From JANYJZ01 sp964523395 (GTDB lineage Bacteria; Bacteroidota; Ignavibacteria; UBA10030; SZUA-254): a stretch of 64,000 bases of DNA. A program made the position numbers and the translations under genes. The stretch is taken from assembly GCA_964523395.1 (NCBI GenBank), contig CAZFXS010000006.1, positions 1 through 64,000 on the forward strand. The letters run 5' to 3'. The notes beneath the pieces are model-generated. The model saw nothing but the letters and a program-made list of their open reading frames with translations, searched no databases and was not told the DNA's origin. This document shows, in pieces, positions 34,422-43,751 of this stretch. Each line of letters begins with the position of its first letter. Position 1 is the stretch's first letter.

Positions 34422-35717
34422 ATGAGTGTTCTCAGCTCTCACGACCCTGAAGTTTTTGAAACAATCCGCAAAGAAACAAACCGCCAGAATACAAAGCTTG
34501 AATTAATCGCGTCGGAGAATTTTGTCAGCCGTTCCGTACTTGAGGCAGCCGGATGTGTCATGACAAACAAATACGCGGAAGGGTACCCCGGTAAGCGGTA
34601 TTACGGCGGGTGTGAATTTGTAGACGAAGCGGAAAACCTCGCGCGCGACAGAGCCAAAACGCTTTTCGGCGCCGAGTACGCTAATGTCCAGCCGCATTCC
34701 GGATCTCAGGCGAATATGGCTGTGTACTTTACCTTCGTTAAGCCGGGTGACAAAGTGATGGGAATGAATCTTTCACACGGCGGCCACCTGACGCATGGTT
34801 CACCGGTGAATTTTTCCGGCCAGCTTTATAACTTCGCCGCGTACGGCGTGAAAAAAGAAACCGGGATGATCGATTACGATGAAGTCGAATCGATCGCGCT
34901 CCGCGAACGGCCGAAGATGATCACCGTCGGTGCCAGCGCCTATTCTCGTAATATCGACTACAAGGCATTCCGCCAGATCGCCGATAAAGCCGGCTCGTTT
35001 CTGTTCGCGGATATCGCTCATCCGGCGGGATTAATCGCAAAGAAATTATTGAATGACCCTCTCCCCCACTGTCATGTTGTAACATCTACAACGCATAAGA
35101 CATTACGGGGGCCGCGGGGCGGACTCATTCTCATGGGAAAAGATTTTGAAAATCCTTTTGGTGTAGTGGCTCCGAAATCAGGAAGAAAAAAAATGATGTC
35201 GGAACTGCTCGACTCAATGGTTATTCCAGGAATTCAGGGCGGACCGCTGATGCACATCATTGCCGCGAAAGCGGTCGGTTTCAAAGAAAACCTCCAGCCG
35301 GAATTCGAAACGTACGCAAAACAGATTATCAAAAACGCACAGGCACTCGCGAAAAAACTCATATCGCTTGGATATTATATTATTTCCAACGGCACCGACA
35401 ATCACCTGATGCTTGTCGACCTCCGGAATAACAACATCACCGGCAAAGACGCGCAGGAAGCGCTTGATCTCGCCGGCATTACTGTCAACAAAAACGGAGT
35501 ACCGTTCGATGACAAGAGTCCCCTCATCACAAGCGGTATACGCATCGGCACTCCGGCATTGACGACACGCGGGATGAAAGAATCCGAAATGGATATCGTG
35601 GGCGATTTAATTCATGAAGTACTGCACAATATCGGAAAGACAAACATCTATAAAAATGTTGAGGGGAAAGTGAAAGAACTTTGTCCGAAATTCCCCCTGT
35701 ATTCTGATATCGGTTAA
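34422..35717 (+). CDS. glyA: Serine hydroxymethyltransferase
   Basis: The 431-residue PLP enzyme starts with ELIASENFVS after the family N-terminus, has EGYPGKRYYGGCEFVD, the LSHGGHLTHG block, and the PLP lysine K226 in STTHKTLRGPRGG. It interconverts serine and glycine while forming methylene-tetrahydrofolate. Length and motifs are normal. It begins 19 bases after rpiB. Confidence 0.96.
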   Translation: MSVLSSHDPEVFETIRKETNRQNTKLELIASENFVSRSVLEAAGCVMTNKYAEGYPGKRYYGGCEFVDEAENLARDRAKTLFGAEYANVQPHSGSQANMAVYFTFVKPGDKVMGMNLSHGGHLTHGSPVNFSGQLYNFAAYGVKKETGMIDYDEVESIALRERPKMITVGASAYSRNIDYKAFRQIADKAGSFLFADIAHPAGLIAKKLLNDPLPHCHVVTSTTHKTLRGPRGGLILMGKDFENPFGVVAPKSGRKKMMSELLDSMVIPGIQGGPLMHIIAAKAVGFKENLQPEFETYAKQIIKNAQALAKKLISLGYYIISNGTDNHLMLVDLRNNNITGKDAQEALDLAGITVNKNGVPFDDKSPLITSGIRIGTPALTTRGMKESEMDIVGDLIHEVLHNIGKTNIYKNVEGKVKELCPKFPLYSDIG

Positions 35718-35770
35718 TACAATCAGTATCCGCTCCCCGAGAACTAACCCCATTCAGCAATAAACGATAT

Positions 35771-36553
35771 ATGCGTTCACCGGACCAGGAAATTGAATCA
35801 GAGGAATACGAGACGGACGAGAGAGAAATGACTTTTCTCGACCATCTCGAGGAATTGCGCTGGAGACTAGTCAAGGCAGTTGGAGGTGTTCTCGTTGCAG
35901 TAGTGGTATGCGGTATATTTTCCGACTGGCTTGTGAACGAAGTAATTCTCCGTCCGAGCAGAATCACCAACCCTCCGATCAACCTGATTAACACCATCCC
36001 GTACGGACAGATTACATTTTACATGGTCGTGGTCCTTGTAGCGGCGGTGATCATCAGTTCCCCCTGGATATTGTATCAGATATGGAAATTCATTCAGCCG
36101 GGGCTTCTGCCGAAAGAACGCAAATATATTTCCGGCATCGTGGCATTTACAACACTCTGTTTCCTCTCGGGAGTTTCATTCGCGTATTTTGTCATGCTTC
36201 CCTACATGCTTCAGTTCTTCGCTACGTTCGGAACTCCCGGCATTCAGAACATGATTTCTGTCAGCGAGTATATCGGGTTCGTTCTGCAGTTGATTCTTCT
36301 GTCCGGACTGATTTTTGAACTGCCGATGGTTTCTTATTTTCTTGCACGGCTCGGCATACTAACTCCCGCGTTCATGCGCCATTACCGGAAGCATTCCATT
36401 GTGGTTATTTTTATTATTGCCGCGATTGTTACACCTACGACAGATCCGTTTACCATGGGAATTTTCTCAATCCCCATGCTCTTATTGTACGAGTTTAGTA
36501 TCTTCATAGCGGCAATTGCCCAACGCAAACGCACAGAATCATTTACAGAATAG
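35771..36553 (+). CDS. tatC: Twin-arginine translocase subunit TatC
   Basis: The 260-residue polytopic protein has the TatC N-terminal motif TFLDHLEELRWRLVKA and the central block VPWILYQIW-like SPWILYQIWKFIQPGLLPKERKY. Six membrane helices follow, with AAIVTPTTDPFTM before the last. It is the substrate-receptor core of the Sec-independent export system for folded proteins; TatA is not in the window. It ends directly before the next ATG at 36554. Confidence 0.95.
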   Translation: MRSPDQEIESEEYETDEREMTFLDHLEELRWRLVKAVGGVLVAVVVCGIFSDWLVNEVILRPSRITNPPINLINTIPYGQITFYMVVVLVAAVIISSPWILYQIWKFIQPGLLPKERKYISGIVAFTTLCFLSGVSFAYFVMLPYMLQFFATFGTPGIQNMISVSEYIGFVLQLILLSGLIFELPMVSYFLARLGILTPAFMRHYRKHSIVVIFIIAAIVTPTTDPFTMGIFSIPMLLLYEFSIFIAAIAQRKRTESFTE

Positions 36554-37525
36554 ATGGACTTGGACAATATTATAGCTCCGATAGAGGAAGAACTCGATAT
36601 CTTCGACCGTGAGTTCCGCAACGCGATGCGGTCGAAGGTCGCGTTTGTTGATATGATTGCGCGATATATTGTCAAGCAAAAGGGCAAACGGATTCGCCCG
36701 TCGCTTGTGCTTTTAACCGCGAAAGCATGCGGTGATGTAAACGAAAGCACCTACCGGGGCGCGTCACTTGTTGAAATTTTACACACAGCAACGCTCATTC
36801 ACGATGATGTTGTGGATGATGCCGATACAAGAAGAGGGTTTGCCTCCATCAATGCTGTGTGGAAAAACAAAATTGCGGTACTGATGGGAGATTATATGCT
36901 CGCGAAAGGACTCCTTCTTTCGCTTGATAATAATGATTTTCAGTTTCTAAAAATCACTTCAGACGCCGTCCGCAGAATGAGTGAAGCGGAAATCCTCCAG
37001 ATCGCGAAGAGCAAAGCACTCGACATAGATGAAGCAACGTATCTGAGAATCATCTCCGATAAAACAGCATCATTGCTCTCTACATGCACGCAAATCGGCG
37101 CGGCGAGCGCGTCGCAGAACCCTGTTCTCGTTCAACGGATGAAAGAGTTCGGCGAAAACCTCGGTATGGTGTTCCAGATACGGGATGACCTCCTTGATTA
37201 CGTAGGAAGAAAAAGCATTACAGGTAAACCTACCGGATTAGATTTAAAGGAGAAAAAACTGACTCTGCCTCTCATCTATTCATTTACCAAAGCGCCCCGC
37301 GGCGAGACAAAAGAAGTTATCAAGATTATTAAAAATGGCGCTACCAAGAAAGAACTGCAGTATGTCGTCGAGTTCGCGCACGAGCACGGCGGGATTGATT
37401 ACACCATTCAACGCGCGGGACATTATTCATCACTAGCTCTCGAAGCGCTTGAGCCCCTTCCTTTATCACCCGCAAAAGAATCGCTGCAGGAGTTCGTTGA
37501 GTTCGTGATGGAGAGAACCAAATAA
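36554..37525 (+). CDS. Polyprenyl synthetase (trans-isoprenyl diphosphate synthase)
   Basis: The 323-residue all-helical enzyme carries both aspartate-rich motifs: LIHDDVVDDADTRRG (first DDxxD-type) and FQIRDDLLDYVG (second). DLKEKKLTLPLIY is also present. It condenses isopentenyl diphosphate units into a long prenyl chain, most likely for the menaquinone side chain (HepT/IspB type), but product length cannot be read from sequence alone. Its start abuts the tatC stop, so it is the end of this operon-like run. Confidence 0.9.
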   Translation: MDLDNIIAPIEEELDIFDREFRNAMRSKVAFVDMIARYIVKQKGKRIRPSLVLLTAKACGDVNESTYRGASLVEILHTATLIHDDVVDDADTRRGFASINAVWKNKIAVLMGDYMLAKGLLLSLDNNDFQFLKITSDAVRRMSEAEILQIAKSKALDIDEATYLRIISDKTASLLSTCTQIGAASASQNPVLVQRMKEFGENLGMVFQIRDDLLDYVGRKSITGKPTGLDLKEKKLTLPLIYSFTKAPRGETKEVIKIIKNGATKKELQYVVEFAHEHGGIDYTIQRAGHYSSLALEALEPLPLSPAKESLQEFVEFVMERTK

Positions 37526-37588
37526 GAAATCCGATTCCTTTTAGAGTCTGACTCCTGAAGAAACTGGATTTCTATGTTTTCCAGCTAC

Positions 37589-39589
37589 TCACTTGATGAG
37601 CAGCATTTTTTTTGTTTCAGCAAACTTTCCCGCAATCAGCCGGTAATAATATACGCCGGCAGGCATCTCTACAGCATCCCATTTTGTTAAATATTTCCCC
37701 GGAGATTTTGTTTCCTCAACCAGTGTCGCAACTTCACGCCCCAAAACGTCAAAAACTTTCAAGCTGACATAACTGACGCTCGAGGTTTGATATTCAATGT
37801 CGGTATTCGGATTAAACGGATTCGGGTAATTCTGGCCAAGCGTGTAACCGTGTATCTCAGTTCCCCCGTTGTCACCAACACTCAGCACCGGGACATCGAT
37901 ATTAGTAATGGTTGTTAACGTCAATAAGATTTGATCGTACAAATTATCGGTGCTCTGTGTTGCCGCATATACCTGATATGCTATATCGCCGTCGTTAACA
38001 GAATCTGCTTTGCCGCGAACTACTATTGATTGAGGCACATTCCAATATTCGGGAGTAAATGCCATTAATGGACTTGAAAGCAACTCCCCTTCGGTTGTAT
38101 CTCCAATTGAAACGTGCACATAGACTGTGCCGGACGGTGGAATCCGGAGCTTTAGGGAAAACATTACGGTATCGCCGGACTCATGCGTCGTCAAATTAGC
38201 GTTCGGTTGAATTTGGATCCTTCGTCTCAGCGCTTCCCTTACGGCCTCAAGCGCATCAATGCGGCCGTAACCAAACACATAATCATATCCCGCAGTTCCT
38301 AAATCTGCGGAAGTTTTTCTAAAAATATCCAGTACCTCATCGTACTTTAGATCATGATTCGCCTGAAGCATTAACGCGATTACACCTGTTACATGCGGCG
38401 CGGCCATCGATGTGCCGCTCGATGTCGCATAGATGCCGCCCGGGAATGAAGAATACACAGCTTCTCCTGGTGCAGAAATATCCGGCTTGCGCCCGTCGGA
38501 TGGAAATGAACTCCCGACAGGAGACGGGCCAACAGAGGTACTGCCATAACGGTCATCAGCAGAATTTGTGCCGCCGACGCTAAGACAATTATTGTAATCA
38601 CCGGGTGATCTGGTCGAAGAAGTCGCAGGCCCGAAATTACCTGCGCAAAAAACCGGAATAATCCCTGCCGCCCGCCACGCAGCTGCGGCATCGTAAAACC
38701 ATGTTGATCCGCGGGTGTTGGAAAACCAGCTGTTATTAATAACATCCGGAAAATCATTGGTTGCCGGATTGCCATCGGGATCCAGCATCCATTGCGCTGC
38801 CGTAATCACCTGCGCGTTTGTCGAGAATCCACCCCAAAGCATTTTTGCCGCGATAAATGTTGCACCGTACGCGATACCAATATCACTGGCTTCAGGTCCG
38901 GATCCGTCTCCACCGACAGCCGTGCCGGTAGTATGCGTTCCATGTCCGAGTTCATCATAGGGAGTGCCGTTACCATTGATGGCGTCGAACCAGGAATTAT
39001 TTCCTCCCCTCCACTTCGAAAACAATGCAGGGTGCGCGGTATCAACTCCGGTGTCCATCGAACCGATAAGAATCCCTGCGCCGGTTATCCCATATAACTG
39101 CCACACCGAATCTGCTTTGATGTTTTGAATGTTCCACGTCGGCGCGACTATTGAGCTTGTTTGTAGCAATCCGCCCAAAAAACTCGGAGAACCGTCGGTG
39201 ACAACCTGTTCGTCCTCTTCAATACCCGCAATAAAAGGAAGACCCATGACAGATTTCGCTGTACTTTCTGTCAAGCGAAGAACAACACTGTTGGTAATCC
39301 AGAGCGGGATCACTGTTCCATCATAGAGTTCCTTTAACAGTTCAGATCGTAACAGATTGACATTTTTCTGAGAAACCTGCTTCAGATATCTTATCATTGC
39401 CGGAGCTGTCTCTTTTCCGCGCGCGAACGGTGTCAGATCGGGACGCTCTGAAAAATGCATAATCACGGGAAGAGATTCACCCGGTTTCAAATGTGATAAT
39501 TTATCCAAAAGTGAGGTGGGAAACTCTGCGCCAAAGACTGTGCAACTGAGAACAATGAGGAGAATTACTATTAGAAGTGTGCGCTTCAT
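37589..39589 (-). CDS. Subtilisin-like serine protease (S8) with T9SS sorting domain
   Basis: The 666-residue protein has a signal peptide (about 1-20) and an I9-like propeptide (about 35-130). The S8 catalytic domain has D179 (GSMDTGVDTAHP), H216 (LGHGTHTTG), oxyanion N286 region (NNSW) and S394 (SGTSMAAPHV), so it looks active. A beta-sandwich and a T9SS C-terminal domain (NYPNPFNPNTDI at about 588, ending KKMLLIK) follow. It is expected to be exported through SprA and act at or beyond the cell surface. It is transcribed alone, convergent with the prenyl synthase. Confidence 0.92.
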   Translation of the reverse strand: MKRTLLIVILLIVLSCTVFGAEFPTSLLDKLSHLKPGESLPVIMHFSERPDLTPFARGKETAPAMIRYLKQVSQKNVNLLRSELLKELYDGTVIPLWITNSVVLRLTESTAKSVMGLPFIAGIEEDEQVVTDGSPSFLGGLLQTSSIVAPTWNIQNIKADSVWQLYGITGAGILIGSMDTGVDTAHPALFSKWRGGNNSWFDAINGNGTPYDELGHGTHTTGTAVGGDGSGPEASDIGIAYGATFIAAKMLWGGFSTNAQVITAAQWMLDPDGNPATNDFPDVINNSWFSNTRGSTWFYDAAAAWRAAGIIPVFCAGNFGPATSSTRSPGDYNNCLSVGGTNSADDRYGSTSVGPSPVGSSFPSDGRKPDISAPGEAVYSSFPGGIYATSSGTSMAAPHVTGVIALMLQANHDLKYDEVLDIFRKTSADLGTAGYDYVFGYGRIDALEAVREALRRRIQIQPNANLTTHESGDTVMFSLKLRIPPSGTVYVHVSIGDTTEGELLSSPLMAFTPEYWNVPQSIVVRGKADSVNDGDIAYQVYAATQSTDNLYDQILLTLTTITNIDVPVLSVGDNGGTEIHGYTLGQNYPNPFNPNTDIEYQTSSVSYVSLKVFDVLGREVATLVEETKSPGKYLTKWDAVEMPAGVYYYRLIAGKFAETKKMLLIK

Positions 39590-40006
39590 AAATCAGACGA
39601 TGCCTTGCAGCTCTGTAAGAGAGAGAAATGTTGTGTTCAAATGTACCTAATTTTACATCTCAGGACAACTTTGTTGCGGGGAAGAGTAGTTTGGATGGGA
39701 TAAAATGACATGGTGAATCGATAAAACGGCTAAGATAATCCGCAATCTTTTTCTTGTGATTCAAGGCAAGTCTTTCAAGAAAAAGTTAGACTATATTACA
39801 ATAAACAATTAATCCTGAATCAGGTAAATCACACCCTCCCAACCGATGAAATTGGTTTTGAGGCAAAATTTCTTTACTTTTTCTCTGAATTTTTTTGTGA
39901 TTTCGCTGTTTTCTACCTGTCTTAGGGACAAATCGTTTCAGGGAATCGATATAAATATAACTCCCAAGACTTCATTAATGTAAATTAGAATTTCAGGGGC
40001 TCTTTA
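39590..40006. other. Divergent intergenic region between subtilase and carbamoyltransferase genes
   Basis: These 417 AT-rich bases hold no convincing gene or RNA. The left part has the subtilase promoter. On the plus strand a TATAAATATAA box (39950-39960) may be the -10 region for the carbamoyltransferase gene, but no good -35 lies 16-18 bases before it. AGGGG at about 39992-39997 is a plausible ribosome site for the ATG at 40007. Confidence 0.5.
39640..39668 (-). promoter_or_regulatory. Candidate promoter for the T9SS subtilase
   Basis: On the minus strand TTGTCC (39668-39663), 17 bases, TACATT (39645-39640). The latter is part of TACATTTG, which also fits the Bacteroidota TAnnTTTG box. The gene starts about 45 bases downstream. 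Confidence 0.45.
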
Positions 40007-41824
40007 ATGTACATTTTAGGCATTTCGTGTTATTACCATGATTCGGCGGCCGCCATTATTAAGGACGGCGAAATCATCGCGGCCGCGCAGGAAGAGCGTT
40101 TCACGCGTAAGAAGCATGACTTCAATTTTCCCACGCATGCGATCGAATTTTGTCTGAAACAGGCAGGCATAAGAGCGGATGATCTATCATACGTCGCGTT
40201 CTATGACAAACCTCTCTTAAAGTTTGAACGCCTCCTCCAAACATATTTCGGTTTTGCCCCGGCCGGTATTCAATCGTTTCTTATGGCGATGCCCCTCTGG
40301 CTGAAAGAGAAACTATGGATCCCTGATCTCATCAAAAAAGACCTTGGCTATTCCGGTAAAATTATTTTCCCCGAACATCATGAATCTCACGCCGCATCGG
40401 CGTTTTACCCGTCGCCGTTTCAGGATTCTGCATTTCTTACGATGGACGGCGTCGGTGAGTGGGCAACTACGAGCTACGGAATAGGTAAAGGAAACAAGCT
40501 CGATATCTTAGGTGAAATGAATTTTCCCCATTCACTCGGATTACTGTATTCCGCCTTTACCTACTTTACCGGGTTCAAAGTGAACTCTGCAGAATATAAG
40601 GTCATGGGCCTCGCTCCGTATGGTGAACCCAAGTATGTTGATGTCATTATGGACAAGCTGATCGACTTAAAAGAAGACGGCTCGTTCAGGATGAACATGG
40701 AATATTTTGATTACTGTGCAGGGCTGACGATGACAAACGGCAAGTTCTCTGAACTGTTTGGCGGTCCTCCGCGCAAAGGAGAAACCAGGTTAGGCCAGCG
40801 CGAGATGGATCTCGCGCGTTCCGTCCAGGAAGTAACCGAAGAAGTCATGATGCGGATGGCAAGACATGTTCACAAGGAAACCGGACAGGACAACCTCGTA
40901 CTCGCCGGCGGCGTCGCGTTAAACTGCGTCGGTAACGGAAAACTTCTGCGCGAAGGCCCCTTCAAGAATATCTGGATTCAGCCTGCAGCAGGGGATGCCG
41001 GTGGGGCATTAGGCGCAGCCCAGTTTACATGGTACGGCTACCTCGGTAACGAACGCAAAGTTACCGGCAAAGGCGATATGCAGAAAGGGTCATACCTCGG
41101 CCCGCGGTATTCCGATGACGAGATTGAAAAATATCTTAAGGAAAATAACATCGTCCACCGGAAACTTTCAAAAGAAGAACTCCCCGTTGTTGTCGCGGAT
41201 CTTATCGCAAAAGAAAATGTTATCGGGTGGTTTCACGGAAGAATGGAATTTGGCCCCCGCGCGTTAGGCGCCAGGAGCATTATCGGTGACGCAAGGTCAA
41301 CGACGATGCAGGCGACTATGAACCTGAAAATAAAATTCCGCGAATCCTTCCGTCCGTTCGCCCCCACGGTGTTGCGCGAAAAAGTGTCGGAATATTTCGA
41401 AATGGACTGCGACAGCCCTTACATGCTGCTGGTCGCGCCGGTCGTCAAATCAAAACGGATTGCAATGACCGCCGAACAGGAGAAACTGTTTGGTATCGAA
41501 AAACTGAATGTTGCCCGCTCTGAAATCCCCGCAGTAACACATGTGGATTATTCCGCCCGTATTCAGACTGTTGAGCGCGAAAATAACCCGGCTTATTACG
41601 ATACAATCAATGAGTTTTATAAGAAGACAGGCTGTCCTGTTATCATCAACACATCGTTCAACGTGCGCGGCGAGCCGATTGTGTGCCGCCCGGAAGAAGC
41701 ATACAAATGTTTTATGCGCACAAACATGGATTATCTTGTACTGGAACATTTCCTCCTTGACAAGAAAGAACAGCCGAAGATGGAACATGACACCGACTGG
41801 CAGAAAGAATTTGAGTTAGACTGA
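40007..41824 (+). CDS. NodU/CmcH-family carbamoyltransferase
   Basis: The 605-residue protein opens with ILGISCYYHDSAAAIIKDG and EERFTRKKHD, the start of the Kae1-like ASKHA domain. It has the EHHESHAASAFYPSPF motif, LAGGVALNCVGNGKL, and the C-terminal WFHGRMEFGPRALGARSI block of carbamoyltransferases. The family moves the carbamoyl group of carbamoyl phosphate, via carbamoyl-adenylate, to a hydroxyl of sugars, antibiotics or toxins. Here the acceptor is unknown. The gene overlaps the following sxtJ-like gene by one base, and carA-carB lie shortly downstream, able to supply carbamoyl phosphate. Confidence 0.92.
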   Translation: MYILGISCYYHDSAAAIIKDGEIIAAAQEERFTRKKHDFNFPTHAIEFCLKQAGIRADDLSYVAFYDKPLLKFERLLQTYFGFAPAGIQSFLMAMPLWLKEKLWIPDLIKKDLGYSGKIIFPEHHESHAASAFYPSPFQDSAFLTMDGVGEWATTSYGIGKGNKLDILGEMNFPHSLGLLYSAFTYFTGFKVNSAEYKVMGLAPYGEPKYVDVIMDKLIDLKEDGSFRMNMEYFDYCAGLTMTNGKFSELFGGPPRKGETRLGQREMDLARSVQEVTEEVMMRMARHVHKETGQDNLVLAGGVALNCVGNGKLLREGPFKNIWIQPAAGDAGGALGAAQFTWYGYLGNERKVTGKGDMQKGSYLGPRYSDDEIEKYLKENNIVHRKLSKEELPVVVADLIAKENVIGWFHGRMEFGPRALGARSIIGDARSTTMQATMNLKIKFRESFRPFAPTVLREKVSEYFEMDCDSPYMLLVAPVVKSKRIAMTAEQEKLFGIEKLNVARSEIPAVTHVDYSARIQTVERENNPAYYDTINEFYKKTGCPVIINTSFNVRGEPIVCRPEEAYKCFMRTNMDYLVLEHFLLDKKEQPKMEHDTDWQKEFELD

Positions 41825-42234
41825 TGATAAAATTAGAACAGATTCCCGCAACTGATAAAGATGTCCGCAAATTTGGCATCATGTTTTCAATTATTTTCAT
41901 TTTGCTCATTGCTTTTTCCTTGTATAAGGGAAGCGAGCTATGGAAATGGTTCGCCGGCGGGTCGGCATTTTTTCTTTTCACCGGATTATTCCTCCGGAAA
42001 ATCCTCCGCCCCATCTATATCGGATGGATGAAATTCGCCTTGGTCCTCGCGTGGGTTAATACCCGCATTATACTCGGACTGGCATACTTCGGCGTTTTTT
42101 CCCCCGCAAGCCTTATCATGAAATTATTCCGGAAAGATATCATGGCAATGCGCATCGATAAAAACGCACAAACGTACTGGGTGAAACGGGAACCAGCGCC
42201 GGTCGATCAAAAAAGATATGAACAGATTTTTTAA
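41824..42234 (+). CDS. SxtJ-family small membrane protein
   Basis: The 136-residue protein has two hydrophobic segments (about 19-35 and 44-62, then a weaker one at 70-95) and a charged C-terminal tail ending in a YWVKR region. This size and layout, next to a NodU-type carbamoyltransferase, matches the SxtJ family first named in the saxitoxin cluster; its function is not established. It starts within the stop of the carbamoyltransferase gene, so the two are translationally coupled. Confidence 0.75.
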   Translation: MIKLEQIPATDKDVRKFGIMFSIIFILLIAFSLYKGSELWKWFAGGSAFFLFTGLFLRKILRPIYIGWMKFALVLAWVNTRIILGLAYFGVFSPASLIMKLFRKDIMAMRIDKNAQTYWVKREPAPVDQKRYEQIF

Positions 42235-42266
42235 TTCCACCAGATAACATCAGAGAGGTTTTAACA

Positions 42267-42434
42267 ATGGGTTTCTTCGATAAGTTTTCAATTTTTGGCC
42301 AGCTCTGGCAATTTATGCGGATACGAAAGAAATGGTGGCTGGGTCCGATTATTACAATGCTGATACTCCTTGGATTGCTTCTGGTATTGACCCAGGGATC
42401 AGCGTTGGCGCCGTTCATCTATACGCTTTTCTAA
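42267..42434 (+). CDS. DUF5989-family single-pass membrane protein (55 residues)
   Basis: A 55-codon gene with ATG at 42267 and TAA at 42432-42434, preceded by AGAGAGG 8-14 bases upstream. The product begins MGFFDKFSIFGQLWQFMRIR, continues with a KKWWLGPI basic/aromatic patch, and has one hydrophobic helix ending ALAPFIYTLF. FxxxFxxFxxxRKKWWLxP followed by one helix is the DUF5989 pattern, usually found beside SxtJ and a carbamoyltransferase. It likely forms part of the same inner-membrane complex. Confidence 0.8.
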   Translation: MGFFDKFSIFGQLWQFMRIRKKWWLGPIITMLILLGLLLVLTQGSALAPFIYTLF

Positions 42435-42459
42435 ACCCCGGACTTCTGAACTGTCGAAC

Positions 42460-42487
42460 ACATGAGGTGGCATAAACCACCTCATGT
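42460..42487 (+). terminator. Hairpin after the DUF5989 gene, possible terminator
   Basis: An 11-base stem, ACATGAGGTGG (42460-42470) with CCACCTCATGT (42477-42487), has a six-base loop. It is not followed by a T-run, so termination would be weak or factor-dependent; it may instead separate the carbamoyltransferase genes from carA. Confidence 0.45.
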
Positions 42488-42547
42488 TAAGTGTAGCGTC
42501 ATCATACGCATCAACCGACTTCATAAAAATCCTCCCTAAAATTTTTT

Positions 42548-42564
42548 AGTGTAATATTTGTTTT
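42548..42564 (+). promoter_or_regulatory. 17-base motif shared with the region upstream of 49201 (possible promoter element)
   Basis: AGTGTAATATTTGTTTT here and AGTATAATATTTGTTTT at 49126-49142 differ at one base, and each lies upstream of a plus-strand gene (carA; the small secreted protein). TAATAT/TATAAT could be a -10 box. No good -35 box is present at either site. Confidence 0.3.
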
Positions 42565-42665
42565 TTATCCCTCTCTGAGCGATATTCTTGTCCGGAGGCG
42601 TAAACCGGAAAAGTCCGATATCAGGTGATTGGAATATCGCCAAATCATGTCAGTTTATTGATAAA

Positions 42666-43751
42666 ATGAACAGGAAAAAAGCTCAGCTACTTTTAGAAGA
42701 CGGAACAGTATTTCAGGGTGAACAATTTGGCGCAAACCTCTCGTCCGCAGGAGAGGTTGTTTTTAATACCGGGATGGTAGGTTACCCGGAAGCGATGACT
42801 GATCCCTCGTACCGCGGACAAATACTCGCGCTCACCTACCCTCTCATTGGTAATTACGGAATCCCTGTCGACAAACCGCTTCAAACTTCAGATAACAATA
42901 CCCCTCATCCTTATTTTGAAAGCAACACTATCCAGGTAGCAGGATTGGTGGTTTCCACACTCTCGGAGGAATTCAGCCATTGGTCCGCGCTTGATTCACT
43001 TGAATCCTGGATGCGGAAACATAATGTCCCCGGGATCACCGGCATTGACACCCGCGCACTGACGAAACATCTTCGCATGGAAGGTTCCATGCTTGGAAAA
43101 ATTATCATTGAAGAAAAAGATGTCCCGTGGGATGATCCGAACAAACGTAATCTTGTCGCTGAAGTCAGCACAGGTACACCGGAACATTATCCGTCGCAGG
43201 GAAAAAAGAAAGTCGTGCTTGCGGATTTCGGGTGCAAGACAAATATCATCCGGCGATTGAATGCAAGAGGGCTTGATGTTATCAGAGTCCCATGGAATTA
43301 CGACTGGACAAAAGAAAAAGCAGATGGCGTTATGCTCTCCAATGGCCCGGGCGATCCGAAGACATGCGGCCCTGCCATTGAGATCATTAAAAAAGGGATT
43401 GAACAAAACATTCCGATATTTGGTATTTGCCTCGGACATCAGCTTCTCTCGCTTGCCGCAGGAGCTGATACGTACAAAATGAAATTCGGCCATCGCAGCC
43501 AGAACCAGCCATGCGTTCAGGTCGGGACAAAACGCTGCTTCATTACTTCACAGAATCACGGATATGCGGTAAACGACCAAACCATGAGCCGTGAATGGAA
43601 ACCGTGGTTCTTCAATGCGAACGACGGAACAAACGAAGGAATCAGGCACGTCAGCAAGCCCGCATTCTCCGTACAGTTTCATCCGGAAGCAAGTCCCGGG
43701 CCCACAGACACCGATTTTCTTTTTGATCTTTTCGTACAATCACTAACATAA
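42666..43751 (+). CDS. carA: Carbamoyl-phosphate synthase small (glutaminase) subunit
   Basis: The 361-residue protein has the CarA N-terminal domain (LLLEDGTVFQGEQFG, VVFNTGMVGYPEAMTDPSY) and a class I glutamine amidotransferase domain with catalytic C255 (FGICLGHQLL), H339 and E341 (QFHPEA). It hydrolyses glutamine and passes ammonia to CarB. I use the ATG at 42666; an in-frame TTG at 42588 after a GC-poor stretch would add 26 residues not seen in the family. The stop overlaps the carB start by one base. Confidence 0.95.
   Translation: MNRKKAQLLLEDGTVFQGEQFGANLSSAGEVVFNTGMVGYPEAMTDPSYRGQILALTYPLIGNYGIPVDKPLQTSDNNTPHPYFESNTIQVAGLVVSTLSEEFSHWSALDSLESWMRKHNVPGITGIDTRALTKHLRMEGSMLGKIIIEEKDVPWDDPNKRNLVAEVSTGTPEHYPSQGKKKVVLADFGCKTNIIRRLNARGLDVIRVPWNYDWTKEKADGVMLSNGPGDPKTCGPAIEIIKKGIEQNIPIFGICLGHQLLSLAAGADTYKMKFGHRSQNQPCVQVGTKRCFITSQNHGYAVNDQTMSREWKPWFFNANDGTNEGIRHVSKPAFSVQFHPEASPGPTDTDFLFDLFVQSLT

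Noticed and set aside
37526..37588. AGAAATCC/GGATTTCT inverted repeat between the prenyl synthase and subtilase genes as a bidirectional terminator
   Set aside because: The stem is only eight bases with a loop of about 30 and no T-run.
42588..42665. N-terminal extension of carA from an upstream TTG
   Set aside because: The added 26 residues do not fit the CarA N-terminus, which begins at the ATG at 42666.
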